Shown here in pieces: positions 22,692 to 33,289 of a stretch of 64,000 nt of DNA. Numbering within the stretch: position 1 is the stretch's first letter; each line of letters opens with the position of its first letter. The notes under the pieces were generated by a model that saw only the letters and a program-made list of their open reading frames with translations, ran no database searches and had not been told where the DNA came from. The stretch covers positions 119,859,593 to 119,923,592 of the forward strand of contig OX638130.1 of NCBI GenBank assembly GCA_951804985.1, given 5' to 3'. This stretch comes from Dryomyza anilis. Its lineage: Eukaryota; Arthropoda; Insecta; Diptera; Dryomyzidae. Made by a program: the position numbers and the translations under genes.

Positions 22692-23245
22692 TGAAAAATT
22701 TGATTAATTTTCCATTAAAATATGTGCTTAATACTCAACCAACTATTCAGTAATAGCATTTTATATAAAACACAAGTTTAAAAATGTTTGTATAATTGCA
22801 ACAACAAAAAAACATATTTTCCTTCATAATAAATTAAATATGATATAATACAATATATTTATGCAATAATAATAAAACGTAAATGATCGATGCAAAAAAT
22901 CTATCATAATTCATATGTTTGTTGTAAAAATATGTTTACTGACATTATATATTATATTTCATATGTTTTCGGAAAAAATATATTATTTATGTATAATCAT
23001 TTTAGGATAATAAAACATAATATATTCAAGGGCACAATAGATCAATTCAATTCGCAGTGCTTTAATCCAAAGCAATAATAATTATAATTTAGATAATACT
23101 AACAAATACATGTCTCAAACATATTAATGTTTGTCCCTACATCAAACATTTTTTGCAGACATTTTTCTAAAACATGCTGATCATATGGAGCAGCCTTAAT
23201 AAAATGAAATATGTATACCAAACATTTAAATGTTTGTCATAAAGA
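22692..23245 (+). repeat. Duplicated segment, unsplit copy
   Basis: Aligns with 25215-25517 and then 26515-26715. Shared landmarks in order: AAAATTTGA, 'TTTATGCAATAA..AAAACGTAAATGAT', 'ATATGTTTACTGA', then GTGCTTTAATCCAAAGCAAT, 'CTCAAACATATTAATGTTTG' and 'ATGCTGATCATA'. It lacks the roughly 1-kb palindrome array found in the other copy. Non-coding. Confidence 0.65.
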
Positions 23246-23559
23246 TAAGCAATTATTTTATTTTCTTTACAGAGATTTTAAGCTTTTCAGTTCTGCTGCA
23301 GAAATAAATAAACAGTGGCTAGTATTGTGATTTGTTGGTTGAAATATTAAAAAAAACCCAAATAATTGATATATAATTTTCAACATTTATTAAAATTATA
23401 ATTATTATTATATTGCTTCACATGGCATATTTTTTGATGATATTTTCAAATATATATATATATATATTTTTTTTTTTATTTGATCCACTAAATCACAAGA
23501 CCCGCCTTACTTTAATTATTCTTGCAGCATTTCTTACCAGGTTCAAATCTTTTTGATAG
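23246..23559. other. AT-rich spacer with (TA)n
   Basis: Contains an (AT)n run at 23451-23468 followed by poly-T. Nothing else. Confidence 0.4.
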
Positions 23560-23940
23560 ATAAGAAAATAATGGGAATGAACTGAGCTATCAGTATAAAT
23601 TAGAAAAAGGTGCGATGATCTTTGAAAAAATCGATGACAAGGCAAATAATTTTTGTAAATTTTAATTTTTCGTACATTAAAAAAAGAAAGAAATCATGGG
23701 GTTCGATATACCATTGGAAAGTATGTGAGTGAAAAATTGATAGTCATTTATCAATAGATTATACTTTATAGCCAATTTTCTTGATTAGGTTATTTCATTT
23801 CTTAAACACCCTGTATCTAAAACTAGGTGCAAAATTAGACATATTTATTGTTAATATTTTCTTATTTTTTTATACTGAACCTCCTGATCTAATGAATTAT
23901 TGACATTGATGAACCAAACACCCTGTATATTATAGTTAAA
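23560..23940 (-). repeat. Dispersed repeat R2, copy 2
   Basis: Inverse of 19150-19490 and 47715-48050: 'TTGATTAGG', 'AAACACCCTGTATCT' and 'ATTGACATTGATGAACCAAA' are shared. CACCCTGTAT occurs at 23809 and again at 23927 and may be a terminal or subterminal motif. Confidence 0.5.
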
Positions 23941-24180
23941 AAATTGTAATATATATTGTTTTTCGGTTTATTATTCCACAATTATTTTTAAATTTATTTA
24001 TGAATAGATAATTATATAATATAAATTATTATGATGCCTGGAATATTTCGGACAGAAAATTTAATCTGTCCGAATAAACTTTTTTTGATGTTAAATTAAT
24101 TGTTGTCTAAATAATTAGTTCCGTTTCATAAAATTCATTCAACAAACTTTACAACATATTTTGCATAATACATACCGCCC
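23941..24180. other. AT-rich spacer with a perfect small hairpin
   Basis: TTCGGACAG at 24049-24057 and its inverse CTGTCCGAA near 24068-24076 form a 9-bp stem. No gene. Confidence 0.35.
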
Positions 24181-25110
24181 AACACTAATTCCACTTTTCA
24201 CAACCTCGCCATTTGTTGGAACCACCATGTTTCACGCGATGCACCACTTAGTGCGGAAGTAACTCTCGCGTCGGTAACTCTGCGTAACTCATGGTTGCAA
24301 ATAACAAAAACTCGTTGAGAACCCTCTGCTACCAATAACAGCAATAGTGGTTGCAACAACAACAATCGTAGTAGCAGTAGTAGTTGGTAGAGTAGTCGTT
24401 GTAGTTGCAGAACTACAACATCTTAACTTGTTCACGGTGCCATGCATTTGTACGCCGTCCGCTGGTTGTCTACACCCAACATTCGTCGTGAATTAATTGC
24501 GATACTTGATTATCTAAAAAGTTTTCCGTTTATCAAGCTAAAGCAGTACGAAAGGAGCCACCGGTGCAGCAGTAGCAGCCACCAAAAGTGTAGTCAAAAC
24601 GAAGTCGTCGTCGTCGTCGTCGACGTCCCTCTCGGATCATTAAAACTTGAAACAAGAAAGCACTCCAAGTGCACTTTGACTTTCTCGATTACTTTCGTAA
24701 TGGCTGGCAATTGTACGAATACTTAGTACGACTGGCAAGGAGCCGGTCGGAGGTTGAACACCACGGCACCAACGAGGCATAGCGCAGCAGTCGCGAACTT
24801 AAGCAGCCAATATCAGAATTAGCAATGCGCATAGTAGTCGCAGCATTACGAAGTTTGGGCGGTGAGTAGTGCAAGGTAGTCAAAAATAAAAGAACGCATT
24901 TTACGCTTTTAATTTAAGCATGCGGACAGCAAGTGTCCTTGCAAAGGTATGCTGCAATAGCAATACTTGGAACTGGCAGTGCTCTCATTCACTCACTCAC
25001 GTACTACTCCTCAACTCACCCATTTTTTGCACTTCACATCTTCAGTGACTCAGCTCGAGAAATCACTTGGATCAGTTGCTCAATTTGATTCATAGATTCT
25101 TGGAGAGGTA
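24181..25110. other. Complex island; candidate untranslated exon
   Basis: Markedly GC-richer, with CAA/GTA/CGT triplet runs (for example CGTCGTCGTCGTCGTCG near 24607). A 94-codon open frame at 24442-24726 has no domain. A strong splice-donor-like GGTGAGTAGT stands at 24861-24870. A transcribed, non-coding leader exon is possible. The alternative is plain enhancer DNA. No start, signal peptide or conserved protein supports a CDS. Confidence 0.3.
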
Positions 25111-25214
25111 GTCATTGCTGCAGTCTGTTATGCCAACGGACTTCAGTAATGCAATAAAGATAATCATGGCGGTAATACATATAATTCTGGAGTTTTTGAA
25201 TAACATCAAGACTA

Positions 25215-26715
25215 TGGAAAATTTGAGTCATTTTCAATTAAAATATGAGTTTAATACTCACGTTTCAGTACGTTTCAGTAATAACATTTATACATAAAAT
25301 AATAGTTCAAAAACGTTTATATAATTGCAGCAATAAAAAAAACATAATAAAATAAATATGATATGATATACTATTTTTATGCAATAAAAGTAAAACGTAA
25401 ATGATTGATACAAAACATTTATCATAATTCAAACGTTTGTGGTAAAAATATATTTACTGAAAATATTTTTCATATTTCGAATGTTTTTGATAAAAAATAT
25501 GATTACTGTAATCATGTGTCAAAGCACCTATCGATCTGCTTCATTAATTAAAAATATTTTGCCAAACATTAATTTGCCATTTGTTATTTGCAGGAAAAAA
25601 ATTGTTGGCAAAATATTTATAATTAATCATACAGATAGGTGCTTTGAAAACAAACAATAATTGCCTTTACATCACTATATGATATTGTACCTTTAATGAA
25701 ATATAGCAAAAAAACGAAAAAATTCACCCTTTTGGCATGACAAGATTTGCAATTTTTCCACTTTCTTCGTTTTTTTGCTATAATTTTTTATTGGTGTAAG
25801 ATAAAATAGTGGTGTAATGGTATTTATTGTTTGTTTTCAAAGCACCTATCGATCTGCTTCATAAATTAAAAATATTTTGCCAATCATTAATTTGGAATTT
25901 GTTATTTGCAGGAATTGCTGGCAAAATATTTATTATTAATCACATAGATCGATAGGTGCTTTGAAAACAAACAATAATTGCCTTTACATCACTATTTTAT
26001 ATTGTACCATTAAAGAGTTATAGCAAAAAAATTAAAAGATTCGCCCTTTTGCAATGACAAGATTTTCAATTTTTCCAATTTCTTCGTTTTGTTGCTATAA
26101 TTTTTATTTTTTTTAAATTGTTTGTTTTTAAAGCACCTATCGATCCTGCAAATAACAAATGACAAATTAATGTTTGACAAAATATTTTTAATTAATGATG
26201 CCAATAGATAGGTGCTTCAAAAGCAAACAATTATGCCTTCACATTACTATCTTATCTTGCGCTAATAATAAGTTATAGCATAAAAAACAAAAATATTGCG
26301 TTTTGATCAGGATATAGCCACACAAATTCCTTATTTATAATTCAGTAGGTTGTCCAAATCTAAAGATATATTATATACATTATAATAATTGACGAATAAA
26401 CAAAAATAACAAAAAAAATTGAAAAATATATAAATTTTGCTAATTTTTAATGCACTTCAAACTTTAAAATTTGATTTCCAAACATTTTTAAAATTGCACA
26501 TTCGCTCCTTTGGCAGGTCAGTTCGCAGTGCTATAATCTAAAGCAATAATAATTATAATTTAGATGATAATAACAAATATATGTCTCAAACATATTAACG
26601 TTTGTCCCTACTTTAAATATTTTTTGCAGATATTCTTCTAAAATATGCTGATCATATAGAAAAGCCTTAATAAAATGAAACTTAAACATACCTCAAACAT
26701 TTAAACGTTTGTCAA
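25215..26715 (+). repeat. Duplicated segment, copy split by palindrome array
   Basis: 25215-25517 matches 22692-23000 and 26515-26715 matches 23045-23240. The intervening sequence of about 1 kb is the palindrome array listed separately. The unsplit copy therefore acts as an empty site showing that the array was inserted. Confidence 0.65.
25518..26515 (+). repeat. Alternating-palindrome array FB1
   Basis: Two different inverted repeats alternate with a period of about 290-315 bp. Palindrome 1 runs from AAGCACCTATCGAT to ATCGATAGGTGCTT (25521-25648, 25839-25965, 26131-26220). Its centre is TTATTTGCAGGAA, with AAATATTTTGCCAAACATTA on the arms. Palindrome 2 runs from TATAGCAAAAAAACG to CGTTTTTTTGCTATA (25702-25783, 26021-26100) and contains CCTTTTGGCATGACAAG. 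The right end is GCACATTCGCTCCTTTGGCA (26499-26518), the inverse of the start of FB2. No ORF. Confidence 0.75.
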
Positions 26716-27960
26716 TTAATTTAATAATATTATACGTTAATTTATATTAAACATATACACGTTTATCAGTGAATATAAGCAAATATTTTAGTTTCTTTAA
26801 TTATATAACATTTGTTTAAATTTTTAAAATGAAATCTTTATTCTTTTTAGCAAATGACGCAATTGAGACAGCATTAATAAAAATAAACACATACTTAGTC
26901 TAAACATATTTACGTGTATATCTTAATTATTTCTTAATAATATATACAACCAAAATATATAAAATGTTAAATTGTTTTTACCAATTTTATAAAATTAGAC
27001 ATTACAGCATAAATAGTGTTATACACATGCTCTTTTTATAACAATTATTACACACAGACATTTATTTTTTGATAGTATTTATTGTGTTACACAAAATATG
27101 AATTTATGAAGCATAATGTTTATATATTATTTTTTTTTTTTGGTTTATGATTATGATATTATAAGAATAATACACTTTATTACTAATTTTAATTTAGCAT
27201 TTAATTTTAATTTATCATTTTATGTCTTCATATGTATTGTATTGATCATCAAATAATAAACTCAACCAAACACATGTTTGTCACAACTTAAAAAATACTT
27301 TAAGAATTAATTATTGAATAAGATTTTTCTTAAATATGAATCAATTTTTATCATTAGTTTTTAAAATGCACTGAAAAGCTATATCATATTGCACGGTCTA
27401 TTTAATAACAAACGACTACTTCTCGCAAACATTTCAATATTCGGCACTAAATTTAAGTATGCATTATTGTAATTTATTTAATACAGAACATATTTAAATA
27501 TAAAATTTTAATAGTTTATTTGCAAAGCAGAGAAAAAATATGCATCAAAAAAATAGCCACTTACTTATCTCAAACATATAAATGCTTGTGACAATATTGA
27601 TGCAATTATTAAAGGTTTTTTTATTATTAAACACAAATATAAAACCAAAATTTGTAAACTACTTTTATGTTTTATAACGTATACTGGTAATTTTAGATTT
27701 TCTAAAGAGATACAAATAATCACCACAAACATATAATTGTTTCTCATATATTTAAGCAACTATTTGCAATTATACTTTTTGAAATATCAAACACACATAT
27801 GGCGCATTTTATAACACATGCATATTATAAATAATTAAATTAAATAAATATTTAACTCAACCATAAATATGTTATTTATTTAATTTATGCAATTATTGCA
27901 GTAGTTTTTAATACAAAAACAAAATACAAAACTTTTTACAATTCCCATAAATGAGCAGAG
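26716..27960. other. AT-rich DNA with repeated CAAACAT..GTTTGTC palindromes
   Basis: Continues the palindromic motif CAAACAT-TTAA-GTTTGTC seen at 23117, 23223, 26588 and 26696. Weaker forms occur at 26748, 26903, 27269, 27574 and 27728. No protein or RNA gene recognised. Confidence 0.4.
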
Positions 27961-28494
27961 AATAAATTAAATTTTTTTTATCAAATTTAGCACAAAACAA
28001 ACAACACAATCGACCTCATTTCTTACAACAAAACAACATCAACTCTAAATTGTATTTAATTTAATTGCTACAAACGTCGTGCTGTTCATTTGAGGAATTC
28101 ATTCTTTTGAAGAAATTTAATCGTTTGGCCGCCCGCCTCCGCTGTAATTTTAATTAATCGAAAGTAATTTAATAGCACTTAAAATTACAACCATTAGAGT
28201 AGTGGTCGATGGGTGGTAGTAGCAGAAACACATCACAACGTTAACCATCTCAACAATTTCATCAATTTTAAACCTTTTGCAACACTCTATGACGCAGCAG
28301 AGTACAGGCACAACAACAGCAACTAAACACTCCTCAACGCAATTTTGCAACAAAGTGAGCAGCAGCAGTAGAACAAACGAAGGACTATATTTTATTTTCA
28401 ATTTTATACCCTACACAATTGGGGGAAGTTCATGTGGATTTCTGTGTGTGAAGATAATAGTAAAATAAATATATAGTAAATATAATATCGTCAC
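27961..28494. other. Complex island
   Basis: CAACA/CAGCAG-rich, including 'AGCAGCAGCAGTAGAACAAA'. It also has a TATACCCTACACAATTGGGG remnant near 28406-28426, the end motif of the 16.8-kb and 19.6-kb repeats. Short frames on both strands are shadows of triplet repeats. Confidence 0.35.
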
Positions 28495-29212
28495 TGTCAT
28501 GCCAAAGGGTCGAATGTGCATTTTTAAAAAGTTATGAAATCAAATTTTAAAGTTTGAAGTGCTTTAAAAAATAACAAAATTTATATTTTTTTTTCAATTT
28601 TTTCTGTTATTTTGGTTTATTTGTCAATTATTATAACGTATGTAAAATATCTTTAGAATTGAACAACCTACTTAATTATAAATACGGATTTTGTGAGACT
28701 ATATCCTGATCAAAAAGCAAATATTTTTGCTTTTTATGCTATAACTTTTTATTAGCGCAAGATGAAATAGTAATGTAAAGGCTTTAATTGTTTGATTTTA
28801 AAGCACCTATCTATTGGCATCATTGATTAAAAATATTTTGTCAAACATTAATTTGCCATTTGTTATTTGCAGGAAAAAAATGTTTGGCAAAATATTTTTA
28901 AATAATGATGCCAATCGATTGGTGCTTTGAAAACAAACAATAAATACCTTTACACCACTATTTTATCTTGCACGATTAATATAGCAAAAAAAACGAAGAT
29001 ATTGGAAAAATTGAAAATCTTGTCATGCCAAAAGGGCGAATCTTTTCGTTTTTTTGCTATAACTCTTTAATGGTACAAGATAAAATAGTTATCTAAAGGC
29101 AATAATTATTTGTTTTCAAAGTACCTATCGATCTGTATTATTAATTACAAATATTTTGCAAATAAAAAATTGCAAATTAATGTTTGACAAAATATTTTTA
29201 AGTATTGTTCAT
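28495..29212 (-). repeat. Alternating-palindrome array FB2
   Basis: Begins TGCCAAAGGGTCGAATGTGC, the inverse of the right end of FB1. It then carries AAGCACCTATCTATTGGCAT, CCAATCGATTGGTGCTTT, TATAGCAAAAAAAACGAAG, 'CATGCCAAAAGGGCGAATC', CGTTTTTTTGCTATA and GTACCTATCGATCTG, i.e. the same two palindromes. It ends inside a palindrome 1 unit at about 29205. Confidence 0.72.
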
Positions 29213-29470
29213 ATTAAAATCTTTCGACTTGTATATCTGGAGATGTTATTTATGAAAAACGTTGAAATTTTTATTATAGTCTCCCATTGAGTCCATAAAG
29301 TTATTTTCAGCAAATGAATATGATAGGCCCAATTCCAGTTTTTATAAATTGCTCATATTTGAGGCTTTCGACTTGTATAACTCGGGAAGTGCGTTACGTA
29401 AAGTGTTCTAATTTTTAACTGTAGTAAATCATTAAGTCAATACAGTTATTTCCAGAAAATTATCGTCTTT
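29213..29470 (+). repeat. Two tandem copies of a ~130-bp unit
   Basis: 'TTCATATTAAAATCTTTCGAC' with 'TTGTATATCTGGAG' is echoed by 'CTCATATTTGAGGCTTTCGAC' with 'TTGTATAACTCGGG', and 'TGAGTCCATAAAGTTATTTTCAG' by 'TAAGTCAATACAGTTATTTCCAG'. The two halves are diverged. Origin unknown. Confidence 0.5.
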
Positions 29471-30840
29471 TGATTTCTTCTAATTTTTTTATATAATTAG
29501 GTTCTCCTATATCCCACTCGAAAACCTTAATTTTTTTTTTATAAAATATCAAAAACTTTATAGCACATAAAACATAGTCGTCTATCTGTCGCAATATCAA
29601 AATTTGGCGCCCTTTCGTGCAGCGGGTTTTTGCGCCAAAATAAAAACAATTTTTTCGTGCGCGTTGCTAATGGTGTAAAATAAAAATTGCAGCAATTTAT
29701 TTGAGCTACGCAATGAAAAACCGAAAAATGATAAAAAACTAAAAGGGAATAAAATGAAAATCACTAAATAACTTTGCACTCGAGCAAAACATACGAATTA
29801 ATGGCAGCAACATGTCGGTCTAATTTAAAAACCTTTTGCAAAAATGTCTGTCTGTCTGTCATCGTTCGGTCGGTCGGTCGGTCGGTCGGTCGGTTGTATT
29901 TATGAGTTGTGCACTATGTTTTAACTAAGCAACGAGAATTTAAATTAAACCAACTACATTTTGTAAACATGAACAAAATTTGCTTGTTTTGGCTATTAAA
30001 ATCATTAATTAAACTTTTCGTATTACAGCATAAAATTTCGTTTTACAAGCTGCAACAAATTCTATTGTTTTTTTTTTTCATTTTTAAACTCAAACGATTT
30101 TGCAAAAAAGTTTAGCGCGCACAGTTTTAATAAAGTTGATCTGCAAAAGTGTTGCTGCTACTGCTGCCGTTGCTGCGGCAACATATGCATAAATTACAAC
30201 AGCAACATATGGCACAGGGTGGCTGATTATAGGAATTTAGAATATTTTGTAATCAAATTAAAATCAACACCAAAATACGCGTAATTCTTGCCACACACTT
30301 TCGGAGACGATTAAGTTGTTGGAAAATACATTTATAAATTAGCAACACAATCAACCAAAAATCGGGCAAGCACATCGTATCCATAGCACATAGCACCCAC
30401 AAAAGTGTTTTAGCTGGACCCGTTTGGGTGGACATTGTAAAAGTTTGCAACTAAAATATGTTGGCTCTTGGCAGCAACAGCGGCGGCAACATTATCGCCA
30501 CCATCATCAACAGCAACAGCAACTGCTACAATGCTTTATGCAACAGCCACGTCTGTGTTGGTTGGCATTGTTGCTATTGCTAGTGCTGTTGCTGAAGTTG
30601 TTGCCATTGCTGCGCTCAAAACTGACATGTTGGTCACCGTGCGGTTAACTGCGGATGAGCGGCATCTCATTTAAAATGAGAATGAAAAACTTGCTGTTGC
30701 TGTGTTGTTCTTTTTCTATTGCTTGCCATAGTTGTTGATGTTGCTGCTGCTGTTACATGCTGCTTGCTGGAGGTGCTACTGATTACAAAATTTCATGTAA
30801 AATATGCAGCGACATAAATTATTCGTAATTTTTTTTTAAA
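29471..30840. other. Complex island with triplet-rich DNA
   Basis: Contains a (CGGT)n microsatellite at 29868-29894 next to (GTCT)n, and long CAG/CAA/TTGCTG runs at 30150-30200 and 30460-30760. Open frames at 30424-30674 in two frames are triplet-repeat artefacts (poly-Q, poly-A, poly-L). The style matches non-coding DNA around developmental genes in flies. Confidence 0.35.
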
Positions 30841-30899
30841 TATTAAAAAAATTTAGTTAAAAAAGTTTTTAATTAATTTTTTGTGTTGTTTTTACTAAA

Positions 30900-32155
30900 T
30901 ATTCACTAAAAATTCAAAATTAAATATTTTTCACTTAAAATTAAATATTTTTCACTCAAAATTAAATATTTCCCTCAAAATTAATATTTTCACTCAGAAT
31001 TCGATTTTTCACTCAAACTTAAATTTTTGACACAACATTTAAATGTTCACTCGAAATTTAAATTTTCGCTCAAAATAAAAAATTTCACTCAAAATGCAAT
31101 TTTTAAATAATAGTTTTACTCAAATTAAATTTTTAACTCAAAATCCAATTTTTCACTCAAAAATAAAATGTTCACTCACATTTAAATTTTTCACTCAAAA
31201 TTATTATTTTTTTTTTAATAATTAAATTTTTCACTCAAAATTAAATATTTCAATCAAAATGCAATTTTTATATTAACTTTTTAATCAAAATCTCATTTTT
31301 CACACAAATTTAATTTTTTCTCTCAAAATTCAAATTTTCAATCAAAATTAAATTTTTCACTCAAAATTAAAATTTCCACTCAATATTAAAATTTCACTCA
31401 AAATGCAAGTTTTAAATAATATTTTTAATAAAATTAAATTTTTAATTCAAAATAATTTTTGACTCAAAATTAAATTTTTCACTTAAACTTAAATTTTTCA
31501 CAGAAAATTTAAATGTTCACTCAAAATTCTATTTTTACTTATAATTAACTTTTTTACTCAAAATCAAATTTAACACTCAAAATTAAATTTTTCACGCAAA
31601 ATTAAAATTTTCACTCAAATTTAAATTTTTCACTCAAAATTAAATTTTCCTCTCAAAATTCAATTTTTCACTCAAATTTCAAATTTTCACTAAAAATTCA
31701 AATTTTCAACAAAAATTATTTTATTTTACTCGAAATTTAATTTTTCACTCAAATCTCAATTTTTCACAAAACATTTAAATTTTCAATCAAACTTAAATGT
31801 TTCACTCCAAATTTATTTTTCACTCAAAAAATATGTCTCACAAAATTAAATTTTTCACTCAAAATTAAAATTTTCACTCAAAATTAAATGTTTCACTCAA
31901 AATTAAATTTTTTACTCAAAGTAAATTTTTCACTCAAAATTAATATTTTCACTCAAAATTCAATTTTTCTTTCAAAATTAAACTTTCACTCAAAATTGAA
32001 TTTTTCAATGAATTTCAATTTTTCACTCAAAAATTCAACTTTTTACTCAAATTCAATTTTTCACTAGAAATTCAATTTTTCACTAAGAATTATATTTTTC
32101 ACTAAAAATTAAATTTTCGAATAATTATTCAAATTTTTCTTAAATTAAATTTTGA
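30900..32155 (+). repeat. 19-bp minisatellite array 1 (diverged)
   Basis: Unit close to TTCACTCAAAATTAAATTT, about 60 imperfect copies. Many units have gained or lost one or two bases. Same family and same orientation as the arrays at 40063 and 42440, but with the ACTCAAAA variant instead of ACTAAAAA, and far more mutated. Confidence 0.9.
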
Positions 32156-32870
32156 GTTCAACTACCGAGTTCCGGAATAAGAATCCACAAATACCTCTAA
32201 AAAATAAATGGTATGGAAACATTTTATAGTAGCCAACACTCAAGATTATCGCCATGAAAATAACTGCAAAACAAACAAGTGTGAATGCTTCAAATACAAA
32301 CCTAATAATTTAAGTCTTAACAAACAGCAGGCGACATGCGTCACCCCTAAAGCCAAACCACAATGGACATGTCGATAAATACTGTGCATATATTAACTGA
32401 TTATAGTATTGGTGCCTATGTCTATACGTAACACATAGAATTGCCCACACCACACCACCACGTGCCTAATTAGTTTGATTTAAATGCGCATGATTGCGGC
32501 TTTCAGGCTTAAACAAGTTGCGGCACAGATGCACATGACTTATTTACATAATATACATAGTACATATGTTTTTCTATAAATATGATAAACAAGTCGGTGC
32601 ATGCCTAAAACCGTTGTTATCAGTGACATGTCAGACACGCACACACACGCACACTCAATGAGACTTTCGAACAATCGCCCGCCAAACTGTCAAAATCTGC
32701 GGTCTGGCAACAATTGCATTTGTTTTGCGGTCGCTTTAACCCAGCCTGCTTTGTGCCTGCGACTTTATTTTAACATTTATCAATTAGTTTTTGTCAGTTA
32801 CTCAGTATTTGAATGGCGGCTGTCGGTTGTGCACATTGAGTGCAAGTGAAAACTATTTGCATTTTATAAC
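32156..32870. other. Complex island
   Basis: Non-repetitive, with a short CACGCACACACACGCACA run near 32638. An 82-codon frame at 32601 has no domain. Possible regulatory DNA. Confidence 0.3.
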
Positions 32871-33169
32871 AATAATCAATTATATTTCGATTTTAATAGA
32901 CATTTAAATAAAATAGAAATAGATAAATGTATTTTATTTTATATAAAATATTTCAAATATTGAAAGAAATATATACTATTGAAAAAATAATATACTTTTT
33001 ATCTGTAACATTTTTAAAAACTAGAAACTATTTTTTTAAATAATCAAAAATGATAAAAAACACAAATATATTATTTTTTTTTTTGTTGAAAACCGATTTA
33101 AAAAAAATAAATTAATCGACAATATTTAATGGAAAAATATTTTTCTTAAAAAAAAGATTAGTTTGATAA
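32871..33169. other. AT-rich spacer
   Basis: Nothing recognised. Confidence 0.4.
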
Positions 33170-33289
33170 TAACAACAACAAATTTAAAACACAATACAGG
33201 GAATGATCAAACGGACCATTTTGGATACAGCCCAGTATCCATATCAGTGGTTTTTGTGTGATGACGTCATAAATAACATCAAATGTTTC

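Noticed and set aside
30424..30674. Q-rich, L-rich and A-rich frames that could suggest an opa-type exon
   Set aside because: CAG/CAA triplets are open in several frames at once on both strands; no flanking conserved sequence or splice sites.
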